A stretch of 12,750 nucleotides of DNA from Euryarchaeota archaeon UBA126 (lineage in GTDB: Archaea > Thermoplasmatota > Poseidoniia > Poseidoniales > Thalassarchaeaceae). Position numbers and translations under genes: made by a program. Within the stretch, counting starts at the first letter, position 1. Every line of letters starts with the position of its first letter. Location: the NCBI GenBank assembly GCA_002497025.1, contig DAMG01000014.1:1-12750 (forward strand), given 5' to 3'. This document shows, piece after piece, positions 1-7,186 of the stretch. The notes under the pieces were generated by a model. That model did not search any database, was not told the DNA's origin, and worked only from the letters and a program-made list of their open reading frames with translations.

Positions 1-167
1 GTCATGCCAACAGGACAACCACCTGCATCATCATCCAAACATGGAACAGTAGTGGCCTGAACACGAGTGGAATCTATTTCTATCCCCACTAAACTCACAG
101 TTAGTAAAATCAAACAAACAAATCCTACGAATCCTGGTAGAACCCCGAGAACTCGCACCATGCGCAT
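1..167 (-). CDS. Secreted or membrane-anchored protein, N-terminal fragment (cut by window edge)
   Basis: The minus-strand frame is open from an ATG at 167 to the window edge, giving 55 residues. A few residues that include arginines (MRMVR) are followed by a long hydrophobic stretch at about residues 6-29 (LGVLPGFVGFVCLILL...), then polar sequence with two cysteines (CLDDDAGGC). This looks like a signal peptide, with a plausible cleavage site after VQA near residue 38, or an N-terminal membrane anchor. The start is supported by GAGG placed 7 nt before the ATG. The gene lies 47 bp downstream of the zinc-ribbon gene on the same strand, so it may belong to the pyrH operon. Too little is visible to name a family or function. 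Confidence 0.55.
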   Translation of the reverse strand, partial: MRMVRVLGVLPGFVGFVCLILLTVSLVGIEIDSTRVQATTVPCLDDDAGGCPVGM

Positions 168-214
168 GATGATTCCTCTTTGTTGATTGGTGTTGAACCT
201 AACGATGCCTAGGG

Positions 215-523
215 TCAAATTGCGGTCAAAAGTGCTAGTAGAATGGCAATTGCCGGGAATAGGTACAACATGATAGTCAGACGTTTACGAGATGCTTCTC
301 TTTTCTCGTATGTAGATTCACATTCTTCATCACTACATACTGGGGGTTCTGCACTAAGTGGAATTGGAGCCCAACAGACCGAGCAGTGCCGATGCGCAGC
401 AACTCCAGAAGAACTAGTAGATCGCTTACTTCTACCTCGCTCACGGGCAGCCGTCTCCCTCGCCTGTGAAGCAGTCCGTGTAGCGGCTTTAGCGATTCTT
501 TCTTTTCTGCCCAAAGGTATCAC
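215..523 (-). CDS. Tail-anchored zinc-ribbon membrane protein (DUF2116-like)
   Basis: This is a 102-residue protein in three parts. Residues 1-40 are rich in Arg, Lys, Ala and Ser. A compact zinc ribbon follows, with ligands C47, C50, C63 and C68 (HCSVC and CSDEEC). A single hydrophobic helix at about residues 83-102 ends the protein with no tail. The order CxxC, Cx4C, charged linker and C-terminal helix matches the small archaeal DUF2116 Zn-ribbon family as I know it; no function is established for that family. With the helix at the very C-terminus, the ribbon should face the cytoplasm. The start is a GTG whose last two bases form part of the TGA stop of pyrH (GTGA), which suggests translational coupling. 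The basic N-terminus could bind nucleic acid or ribosomes, but that is a guess. Confidence 0.75.
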   Translation of the reverse strand: MIPLGRKERIAKAATRTASQARETAARERGRSKRSTSSSGVAAHRHCSVCWAPIPLSAEPPVCSDEECESTYEKREASRKRLTIMLYLFPAIAILLALLTAI

Positions 524-1233
524 TCTTCCTCTTCGGTTTCAACAATCGTCCCATGGAATGATTCTCCTTCTATTGCGGCTTTTATTCTAGAATACTCTCT
601 TCCGTCTAGTATACAGAGAGTCAAATTGGCATTTGTAGCGTCAGCGACTCCCATCGGATCAACAACTCCAGAGGGTCCGGCTTTGGTATGTTCGGGAGGT
701 CCAACAATTTCTTGCAATTCTTTGTGAGTCAATGAATCGTGTGCATTTGCTTTGGGATTTTCACTAGGGTCAGAGTCGTAGACTCTGTCAACATTAGTAC
801 AGATAATACAACGCTCAGCCCCACTAGCAATTGCGAGACGAATTGCAACCGCGTCAGTAGTGTGCCCCGGTTTCGTACCCCCCATCACCACTACAGGTCT
901 TTCATCGAATAGCATAGTAGCCTCGTTGATTGAATGTGGAATAGTCCCTGAAACCATTACTCCAGCATCAGCTAAAGATTCTCTAATCATGGTGGCGTTT
1001 AGTCGAGTAGCCGCAATACCGATGCGGTCTAGCCTATCTTCGTTGTCGATTATAGGTCTAGCGAGGTTAATGCCCTCTCTTGCGGCGGCTCCTCCACCTA
1101 CAACAATTCCAATTCTATCATCGACCAATATCCTGTCTCGTATGATGGAAACTAACTCTTCTAGCCAGACGTGCCGCTCTTCCACCTCAGGCCTCAGAAG
1201 GCTCCCTCCGAGCGCGAGTACTATGGTCGCCAT
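520..1233 (-). CDS. pyrH: Uridylate (UMP) kinase, archaeal type
   Basis: This amino-acid-kinase-fold enzyme phosphorylates UMP to UDP using ATP in pyrimidine nucleotide synthesis. Visible motifs, numbered from the ATG at 1233 (237 residues), are the N-terminal LALGGSLL loop (6-13), VVGGGAAAREG (44-54), the NATMI helix (79-83), the phosphate-binding stretch GGTKPGHTTDAVA (118-130), TNVDRVYDSDP (146-156) and VVDPMG near 190. The GHTTDA and NVDxVYxxDP combination is typical of archaeal UMP kinases. An in-frame TTG at 1263 would add ten residues. I prefer the ATG because the first beta strand of the family begins directly after it, although neither start has a good Shine-Dalgarno sequence. The acidic C-terminal tail (ETEEEE) runs into the GTGA overlap with the zinc-ribbon gene. 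The gene is divergent from the release-factor gene. Confidence 0.9.
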   Translation of the reverse strand: MATIVLALGGSLLRPEVEERHVWLEELVSIIRDRILVDDRIGIVVGGGAAAREGINLARPIIDNEDRLDRIGIAATRLNATMIRESLADAGVMVSGTIPHSINEATMLFDERPVVVMGGTKPGHTTDAVAIRLAIASGAERCIICTNVDRVYDSDPSENPKANAHDSLTHKELQEIVGPPEHTKAGPSGVVDPMGVADATNANLTLCILDGREYSRIKAAIEGESFHGTIVETEEEE

Positions 1234-1333
1234 CGTGCATTCGGGGATGAGTGCCCCTTTCAATGCCTTCGCTGTATACGCGCGAGAGGGTTGAAATGCC
1301 CCTCACTGTGGCCTTCCGCCAAGAGGCTTAGCC
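1234..1333. promoter_or_regulatory. Divergent intergenic region between pyrH and aRF1
   Basis: These 100 bp separate the divergent starts of pyrH (minus) and the release factor (plus), so they should hold both promoters. No convincing archaeal TATA/BRE pair is visible; the only TATA-like string is GTATAC near 1274-1279. The region has a repeated TGCCCCT (near 1252 and 1297) and an inverted TTTCAA/TTGAAA pair. GAGG at 1323-1326, 7 nt before the release-factor ATG, is its ribosome binding site. The promoter assignment is inferred from gene orientation. Confidence 0.4.
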
Positions 1334-2581
1334 ATGGCAGATGACTTGGAGATGCAGCAACGAAGACTGCGAACCAAGAAGGCGCTGGAAGAGCTTCAGA
1401 ATATGAGAGGTATGGGTACGGAGTTAGTCACAGTAATCATCCCACCAGACCGCCTCATTAGCGACGTTCGTGGACAACTTGGCCAAGAAGCCGCCCAAGC
1501 CGCTAATATCAAGTCTAAATTAACCAGAAAACATGTAGGTGATGCTATTGAATCGGCGATTTCAGTATTGAATCGATACAAGAATGCCGGAGAATATGGA
1601 ATAGGTATATTCGTAGGTCATGTGATTGTTGGAAATAACAAAAGTCGATTGGTTACTGTGGTAATCGATGACCCACCAGAGGTTTTCGGTTCTTTCCGAT
1701 ACCGTTGTGACTCGACTTTTGAGTTAACTCAACTAGAAGACATGCTCATTGATCGAACCTCGTATGGTTTGTTTGTTATCGATAGAGGAGAGGCTGCCTA
1801 CGGAATTGCAAGTGGAAAAAGAATTCATTGTCAAGAGGAATTACAATCCAATATTATGGGAAAACATCGGCAAGGAGGGCAATCTGCCCAACGTTTTGAG
1901 CGCTTAATTGAGGAAGCGGCTCATAACTTCTTCAAACGAGCAACTGAGCACGCTTGCAATTACTGGCTACCAAATTTGGCTGATATCAAAGGAATCATTG
2001 TCGGAGGTCCTGGTCACACTAAGGATTTCGTTATCAAGAACGACTATTTCCATCATGAAGTGAAAAAATTGATTCGAGAACCTTTCTTTGACGTAGGATA
2101 TTCCAATGAGAGTGGTTTGAGAGAATTAGTTCAGCGTGCTGGCAATCTTATGGACCAGATAGAATTGGATGCTGAACGTGAGTTAGTAGATAATTTTCTT
2201 CGCGAAGTAATGCAGGCATACCCCAAAGCAACCTACGGTGAGATGATGATTAGGTCAGCATTAGACCAAGGGGCTGTGGATACTCTACTATTGTCTGAAG
2301 GCCTACGGAAGAGACGTGTTGGTTGGAATTGTAAGCCATGTTCTCATCAATGGGAATCCACACAAAATAGTCGCTCAGAAATACCTAATTGTCCAAAATG
2401 TGGCTCGGAAGATGTACGCGAAGATCCAGATAGAACTAGAGATATAATTGACGAATTGACAGAATTAGCAGGTCACACCTCTGCAAAGGTTAGCCTAATT
2501 TCAATGGAATCAGAGGAAGGTGCGACCCTTCAAACCTCATTTGGAGGAATCGCTGCATTGTTGAGGTACTCACTTACTTGA
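1334..2581 (+). CDS. prf1: Peptide chain release factor aRF1
   Basis: This is the archaeal class I release factor (415 residues, usual length). It reads all three stop codons in the ribosomal A site and triggers peptidyl-tRNA hydrolysis. Domain 1 carries the stop-decoding motifs: GTE (28-30), NIKS (58-61) and YxCxxxF (YRCDSTF, 123-129). Domain 2 has the catalytic loop GKHRQGGQSAQRF with GGQ at 181-183. Domain 3 ends in a zinc ribbon with C333, C336, C353 and C356 and the closing segment TSFGGIAALLRY. NIKS plus GGQ in this arrangement is found in archaeal and eukaryotic factors and not in bacterial RF1/RF2, so this gene is the best evidence that the window is archaeal. The ATG is preceded by GAGG at a 7-nt spacing. 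argS follows after 9 nt, so the two are likely co-transcribed. Confidence 0.97.
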   Translation: MADDLEMQQRRLRTKKALEELQNMRGMGTELVTVIIPPDRLISDVRGQLGQEAAQAANIKSKLTRKHVGDAIESAISVLNRYKNAGEYGIGIFVGHVIVGNNKSRLVTVVIDDPPEVFGSFRYRCDSTFELTQLEDMLIDRTSYGLFVIDRGEAAYGIASGKRIHCQEELQSNIMGKHRQGGQSAQRFERLIEEAAHNFFKRATEHACNYWLPNLADIKGIIVGGPGHTKDFVIKNDYFHHEVKKLIREPFFDVGYSNESGLRELVQRAGNLMDQIELDAERELVDNFLREVMQAYPKATYGEMMIRSALDQGAVDTLLLSEGLRKRRVGWNCKPCSHQWESTQNSRSEIPNCPKCGSEDVREDPDRTRDIIDELTELAGHTSAKVSLISMESEEGATLQTSFGGIAALLRYSLT

Positions 2582-2590
2582 GGTTAGAAT

Positions 2591-4318
2591 ATGCGAGATT
2601 TAGTTGATGCAATTCGTCCACTTCTCAACTCGGTGATGTCTGACATTGGAGTTCAAGAATCGGATTGGAATAATCTTCTTGCAAGCTCTACAGATTCAGC
2701 ATTCGCCGATGTCGCAATGCCTTGCCACTCACTTTCTAAAGTGCTAAGAAAGGCACCAAACACAATTGCTGATGAAATTTTACAATCATTAGGGTCTACA
2801 ATGGAAGGATTATGCCAAGTCAGTTCAATCAACGGTTTCCTCAATTTTTCAGCAGACTCCGATTTGTTGTCTGAACTATTGCAAGAAGCCCTAATCGATG
2901 ATAGACTGAGAGTATTAACTGAGAAATCTAGAGTTATAGTAATTGATTATTCTTCACCAAATGTTGCCAAGCATATGCATGTGGGGCACCTTCGTTCAAC
3001 GGTTATTGGAGATGCTCTTAATCGAATGCTAACCCATAAGGGCCACAAGGTTGTACCAGAGAATCACATAGGAGATTGGGGTACTCCTTTCGGAATGCTA
3101 ATCGAACACCTAATCGATATGGGGATTGATTCAGATTCACAGAATATCGATTTGAGCACATTTTATTCTGATGCGAGGGCAAAATTCGACTCTGATTCTG
3201 AATTCTCCTCTCGCTCAAGGGCTAGAGTAGTGAGAATGCAGTCTAGCGAACCAGAAACCATCGAATTATGGCAGATGCTTGTAGATAGATCACTGATTCA
3301 CTTCAACGAAGTATACCAAAGAATGGGTGTATTACTTACCAATGATGATATTGCAGGTGAATCGAAGTACGAATCTGCATTACCAGGAATTGTGAATAAA
3401 CTCGCAGAGCGCGGTTTACTCGAGGAAAGCGATGGAGCAAAAGTGGTTTATCTTGATGGTTGGAAAAATCGCGAGGGCGAGCCATTACCGTTAATCATCC
3501 AAAAGGCGGATGGAGGTTACAATTATGCAACCAGCGATTTAGCCTGTATTTTGGATAGAATCGAAAATGTGGGTAGTCGCGATTTGCTATACATCGTCGG
3601 TGCGGAACAGGCACAACATTTTGCGATGGTCTTTGAGGTTGCTAGAAATGCCGGATTCATGGATGAAGGAGTGAATGCGATTCATGTCCCCTTTGGTTTG
3701 GTAATGGGTGTCGACGGCAAGAAGTTAGCAAGTAGAACTGGCGGGGCGGTCCATCTGAATGATTTATTGATTGAGGCTGTAGAGAGAGCCGATGCAATCG
3801 TTGCTGAGAAAAACCCCAAACTCTCAAATCAGGAAAGAGCAGAGGTGGCAAAAATGTTAGGGATTGGAGCAATAAAATATGCTGACCTTTCTACCGACCG
3901 TAGTAATAATTACACATTTGAATGGGAAAAAATGCTTTCATTTGACGGAAACACAGCACCATACCTCCAATATGCACATGCAAGAATTTGTAGTATATTC
4001 TCCAAAGCTGAAATAGATAGAAAATCGATTCTAGATGCAGAAATTATCTTGGTTCATGAACGAGAGATATCGCTTGCTCGTGCATTGATAGGGTATCCCG
4101 AGGCTCTAGATACTGCTTGTTCAAGTCACTCCCCTCACAAATTAGCCACACAACTACACGTCATCGCTCAGGCTTTCGGATCATTCTATGAGATATGCCC
4201 GGTTCTTAACGCTGAAGATAAAACAAAAATTAGCAGGTTGGCTCTCTGTGACTTGACTGCAAGAACATTGCAAACAGGTCTCGAATTACTTGGTATAGAC
4301 TCTCCACAGAGAATGTAG
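2591..4318 (+). CDS. argS: Arginyl-tRNA synthetase
   Basis: This class Ia aminoacyl-tRNA synthetase of 575 residues charges tRNA-Arg. An N-terminal Add-1-like tRNA-recognition domain occupies about residues 1-100. The catalytic core has the HIGH-type motif HVGH (130-133), within SSPNVAKHMHVGHLRST, followed by NHIGDWGTPFGMLI (158-171). The KMSKS position reads GKKLASRTG (376-384). The DALR anticodon-binding domain begins near FDGNTAPYLQYAHAR (451-465) and ends in the family hallmark LGIDSPQRM. The HVGHLRST and GDWGTxFGML signatures resemble E. coli and eukaryotic cytoplasmic ArgRS more than the usual archaeal form, which suggests ancient transfer. The start is set by GAGGT (2580-2584), which overlaps the stop of aRF1 and lies 6 nt before the ATG. 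Confidence 0.96.
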   Translation: MRDLVDAIRPLLNSVMSDIGVQESDWNNLLASSTDSAFADVAMPCHSLSKVLRKAPNTIADEILQSLGSTMEGLCQVSSINGFLNFSADSDLLSELLQEALIDDRLRVLTEKSRVIVIDYSSPNVAKHMHVGHLRSTVIGDALNRMLTHKGHKVVPENHIGDWGTPFGMLIEHLIDMGIDSDSQNIDLSTFYSDARAKFDSDSEFSSRSRARVVRMQSSEPETIELWQMLVDRSLIHFNEVYQRMGVLLTNDDIAGESKYESALPGIVNKLAERGLLEESDGAKVVYLDGWKNREGEPLPLIIQKADGGYNYATSDLACILDRIENVGSRDLLYIVGAEQAQHFAMVFEVARNAGFMDEGVNAIHVPFGLVMGVDGKKLASRTGGAVHLNDLLIEAVERADAIVAEKNPKLSNQERAEVAKMLGIGAIKYADLSTDRSNNYTFEWEKMLSFDGNTAPYLQYAHARICSIFSKAEIDRKSILDAEIILVHEREISLARALIGYPEALDTACSSHSPHKLATQLHVIAQAFGSFYEICPVLNAEDKTKISRLALCDLTARTLQTGLELLGIDSPQRM

Positions 4319-4358
4319 GGTCCCGCGACCTTGAAAATCCATATTGCTTCCCGAGTAC

Positions 4359-4817
4359 ATGGTCTCAGTAGGCGACATGGCTCCGGACTTCGAATTGATG
4401 GCTTTTGACAAAAACATGGTTAGACTTTCTGACTCAATTGGTAATCGGGTAGTTTTACTGTTTTATCCCGCGGCTTTTACTGGCGTTTGTACAAAAGAAA
4501 TTTGTACATTTTCAGATTCCATGAATCGAATGGAAACTGCAGAGGCGGAAGTGTTCGGAATTTCTGTAGATGGTATATTTGCCAATGCGGCTTTTGCTGA
4601 TGCGAATGACATCAGCTTCCCATTACTATCTGACACAAATCGTCAGGCAACACGGGCCTATGGGGTAGAGATTCCATTTGTAATGCCAGACTATACAGCA
4701 TCCCAAAGGTCGGTTTTTGTAATTGATGAAGTTGGAAAGATTTCCTATGCATGGGTCGCCGAAAATCCTGGTATAGAGCCTGATTATGAAGCGATTCTAG
4801 AGCATTTAGAATCCTGA
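4359..4817 (+). CDS. Peroxiredoxin (AhpE/PrxQ-BCP-like thiol peroxidase)
   Basis: This thioredoxin-fold peroxidase reduces peroxides through a cysteine thiol. Numbered from the ATG at 4359 (152 residues), the active site is PAAFTGVCTKEIC, which matches the Prx Px3(T/S)xxC signature. The peroxidatic cysteine is C44, and C49 sits five residues later, the spacing of the resolving cysteine in PrxQ/BCP enzymes. A downstream Arg in ASQRSVFVID fits the conserved catalytic arginine. The stretch VYGISVD-like (VFGISVDGI) and the 152-residue length also fit. I chose the ATG over an in-frame TTG at 4344 because the family begins with VGDxAPDFEL; no Shine-Dalgarno sequence is evident for either. It follows argS by 40 bp on the same strand, so it may have its own promoter or be read through. 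Its stop lies 3 bp from the convergent peptidase gene. Confidence 0.9.
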   Translation: MVSVGDMAPDFELMAFDKNMVRLSDSIGNRVVLLFYPAAFTGVCTKEICTFSDSMNRMETAEAEVFGISVDGIFANAAFADANDISFPLLSDTNRQATRAYGVEIPFVMPDYTASQRSVFVIDEVGKISYAWVAENPGIEPDYEAILEHLES

Positions 4818-4820
4818 AGT

Positions 4821-6611
4821 TCAATCACCATAGGCGAGGTAGTAAACCAGTGACCCGTAGATTATTCCAGAGACAGCGAGGCTTTCTTCATTGAACCTGT
4901 CCATATTATCAAGATATGTGTGATATTCTTCAGATCCAGAGCCATAGCAAACTACTGCTCTGCCATATTTTTTCCCATCAGACTCATCTTCATCGATATT
5001 GTATACGAATGGAGCATGGTCAGAATTGTTTGGCATTTCTGTGTTTGCAAGTTTACGAACTTCGATATTGTAACGGTCTGCAAGTTCAGGATATTGTTGT
5101 TGAAACTTCTTCGATATCCCTCGGATATGATTTACATCCGAGTTATCATTTCCAACCAATGTAACGCCTGAATTTCTTTCAGCATCTACATGATTCATAT
5201 CTAAATTGATGTATAATCGAAGATTTTCATAAAGGTTATTTCGATGTTTATCTACCCATGCTGTAGATCCAAACAATCCTTCTTCTTCTCCCCCCCAAGT
5301 ACAGAAGTAAATGGTATGTTTTGGTTTTCCCATTTGGCTTTCAATCAATCCGAATTGCCGAGCCATCTCAAGAACAGTAGCGGTCCCGGAACTATCGTCG
5401 ACAGCACCTTGGGCCATGTATACTGTATCATGGTGTGCACCTATGATAATCAAGGAATCAGATTCACCTTGAATAATTCCGCAAGGAACCTTGACTGTAG
5501 CTTCACCTGCATTCTCAACATAGGTCATAAATTGTAATCTCCCATCTTGATTTATCACGTTATCAATTAACGTCTGGCCGACACTTTGGCTTACCATAAT
5601 GAAACCCATATCTATGGGTATATTGTCAATTGCTGAGATATCTACAGTTTTGAAGTAAGGAATACAATCCCCTGAAACCAAGTCATCACAATTCTGTCTT
5701 TCATTAATTAGAATTAAACCTTCGACATCGTTTTCTGAAGCTCTCTTGAACAGAGCGGTATTCGATTCAGTTTCCTCAGTCATGTGAATCAATACCACTG
5801 CTCCCGCTCCGCTAGTCCAGTCTGCTGTTTCGTTTCCAGTGCCTAAATCAACCACATCGATATCATCGACATAGCGAATGAATGAAGATCCGGAATATCC
5901 TTGCAGAACAAAATCACTTCTGTGTTCAAAATTAATGAAATCAGCATTGATGTCAGTTGCCCCACAGGCGAAAGCCGGAAACGTTTCTCCTACATCTCCC
6001 GCTTGACAAATGCCTAATTCAGGCTCTTCATCAATAACAAACATGGGGACGTCAAAATCCTCTATCGTTGATGGAATACCCATGGAACTGAAGTTTGCTT
6101 TGATGAATTCTGCAGTATTGTGTTCCTCGATAGTTCCTGACATTCTACCCTCCCATTCTGGATGTCCTAGATCGACTAAACTCTGAGCATAGCCTCTAGC
6201 ACTTGTGGAATCAAACTCGATTAATTGGTAATCTGGTTCGCCTTGAATCCATTCAATTAGATCATCACCATAGAGTACGGCCCCCCCCATAGTACCAATT
6301 AGCATGATTCCAATCACAGCTAAAACCGACACAGGGAGTTGTTTTATTCGCTCTACAATCTTTTCTCCACCGGATGGTTCGAAATCATCGAACATTTCCG
6401 CATCAAGAACATCATTTTGGGCGGAATAATTCCCAAGCCTAGCTACTAAATCCGCCTTTTTTCCACCTATCTTAAGGCCACGAATGTTGCACTCTTCTTT
6501 CAGTTGTGCAACGGTGAGTGACTCCCAGTTCGTCATAGGATTCGTAAAATTCGGGCTGACGTCCCCCTCTTGAACCCAACTTGTAGCAGAGCGTAATTGT
6601 TGTCGATTCAC
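4821..6611 (-). CDS. Membrane-anchored M28 peptidase with N-terminal SAP domain
   Basis: This is a 596-residue protein with four parts. A SAP domain lies at about residues 29-62 (SLTVAQLKEE..., GGKKADLVARL), a small helix-extension-helix fold known for DNA/RNA binding. A single transmembrane helix spans about 92-114. A PA-like insert lies at about 225-365. The rest is an M28 zinc-peptidase domain with all expected residues: H393 and D395 (AHHDTV), bridging D405 (GAVDDSSG), catalytic E442 and ligand E443 (WGGEEEGL), D471 (INLDMN) and H532 (SDHAPF). Lysines and arginine just before the helix (K84, R88, K90) and acidic residues after it predict the SAP domain inside and the peptidase outside. 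Family members are aminopeptidases or carboxypeptidases; the substrate here is unknown. The GTG start overlaps the ubiX stop as GTGA. An ATG at 6536, directly before the SAP domain, is an equally plausible start (571 residues). Confidence 0.88.
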   Translation of the reverse strand: MNRQQLRSATSWVQEGDVSPNFTNPMTNWESLTVAQLKEECNIRGLKIGGKKADLVARLGNYSAQNDVLDAEMFDDFEPSGGEKIVERIKQLPVSVLAVIGIMLIGTMGGAVLYGDDLIEWIQGEPDYQLIEFDSTSARGYAQSLVDLGHPEWEGRMSGTIEEHNTAEFIKANFSSMGIPSTIEDFDVPMFVIDEEPELGICQAGDVGETFPAFACGATDINADFINFEHRSDFVLQGYSGSSFIRYVDDIDVVDLGTGNETADWTSGAGAVVLIHMTEETESNTALFKRASENDVEGLILINERQNCDDLVSGDCIPYFKTVDISAIDNIPIDMGFIMVSQSVGQTLIDNVINQDGRLQFMTYVENAGEATVKVPCGIIQGESDSLIIIGAHHDTVYMAQGAVDDSSGTATVLEMARQFGLIESQMGKPKHTIYFCTWGGEEEGLFGSTAWVDKHRNNLYENLRLYINLDMNHVDAERNSGVTLVGNDNSDVNHIRGISKKFQQQYPELADRYNIEVRKLANTEMPNNSDHAPFVYNIDEDESDGKKYGRAVVCYGSGSEEYHTYLDNMDRFNEESLAVSGIIYGSLVYYLAYGD

Positions 6612-7186
6612 TGAGAGTCGATTTCATCTCCAGTCCAGCGTTTTCCAAGTTCATGATCAATATTTAATTGGTCGAGAATTCTTGCTACAATGAAGTCAAC
6701 CATATCCTCAAGAGATTGAGGTTTATTGTAAAATCCAGGACTGGCTGGAAGAATTACTACCCCCCACTCGGAAAGATTTGCCATGGCTCTGAGATGAGGG
6801 GTTGCGTAGGGTGATTCCCTAGGCACTAAGATGAGTTTCCGCCTCTCTTTCATCGCAACCAATGCACTTCTAGTCGCTAGATTATCTGAAATCCCATTTG
6901 CTATTTTTCCAATCGTCGTTCCACTTGCGGGGCAAACGATGTATGCGTCAAAACGGGCAGACCCAGATGCCGATCTGGCCGCAAGATTGTTATTACTTTC
7001 CAAAATTACAGAATCATTAGCTAGGTCTTCTGGAGATTTATTACATTCTAATTCTAGATTTAATGCCCCTTCGCGAGTGACAATCAGGTGAGTTTTCCAA
7101 CCTGCTTCAGTAAGAGCTTCCAATAGTCGAACACCATATCGTGCTCCCGATGCCCCGGTAATCGCAACAACTGCTTCACCCATCAT
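6608..7186 (-). CDS. ubiX: Flavin prenyltransferase UbiX
   Basis: UbiX joins a dimethylallyl group to FMN to make prenyl-FMN, the cofactor of UbiD-family decarboxylases. The protein has 192 residues from the ATG at 7186. Family motifs are the N-terminal flavin-binding GASGARYG (11-18), CPASGTTIGKIANGISDNL (85-103), PRESPYATPHLRAM (122-135) and the closing LPASPGFYNKPQSLEDMVDF (146-165). An in-frame TTG at 7225 would add 13 residues. The ATG is preferred because GAGGGTGA sits directly before it and the family normally begins a few residues ahead of the first beta strand. The partner UbiD is not in the window. In many archaea the prenyl-FMN/UbiD pair serves the modified mevalonate pathway; whether that applies here cannot be seen. 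The gene overlaps the downstream peptidase by GTGA. Confidence 0.93.
   Translation of the reverse strand: MMGEAVVAITGASGARYGVRLLEALTEAGWKTHLIVTREGALNLELECNKSPEDLANDSVILESNNNLAARSASGSARFDAYIVCPASGTTIGKIANGISDNLATRSALVAMKERRKLILVPRESPYATPHLRAMANLSEWGVVILPASPGFYNKPQSLEDMVDFIVARILDQLNIDHELGKRWTGDEIDSQ

Noticed and set aside
1243..1257. GGGG-N7-CCCC inverted repeat upstream of the pyrH ATG, considered as a regulatory hairpin
   Set aside because: The stem is only 4 bp and lies partly in a possible N-terminal extension; too weak to call.
860..1294. Plus-strand open frame of 144 codons opposite pyrH
   Set aside because: It lies wholly over the well-supported pyrH gene and its translation resembles no family; it is an antisense shadow.
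4317..4332. AGGGTC-CCGC-GACCTT hairpin at the end of argS, considered as a terminator
   Set aside because: The stem is 6 bp with one wobble pair and no U-run follows; archaeal termination relies on U-rich tracts, so no call was made.
4344..4358. TTG start five codons upstream of the peroxiredoxin ATG
   Set aside because: There is no Shine-Dalgarno sequence, and the family N-terminus (VGDxAPDFEL) fits the ATG at 4359.
4916..5171. Two overlapping plus-strand open frames opposite the peptidase gene
   Set aside because: Both lie over the M28 catalytic region, show no start signal or family likeness, and are antisense shadows.
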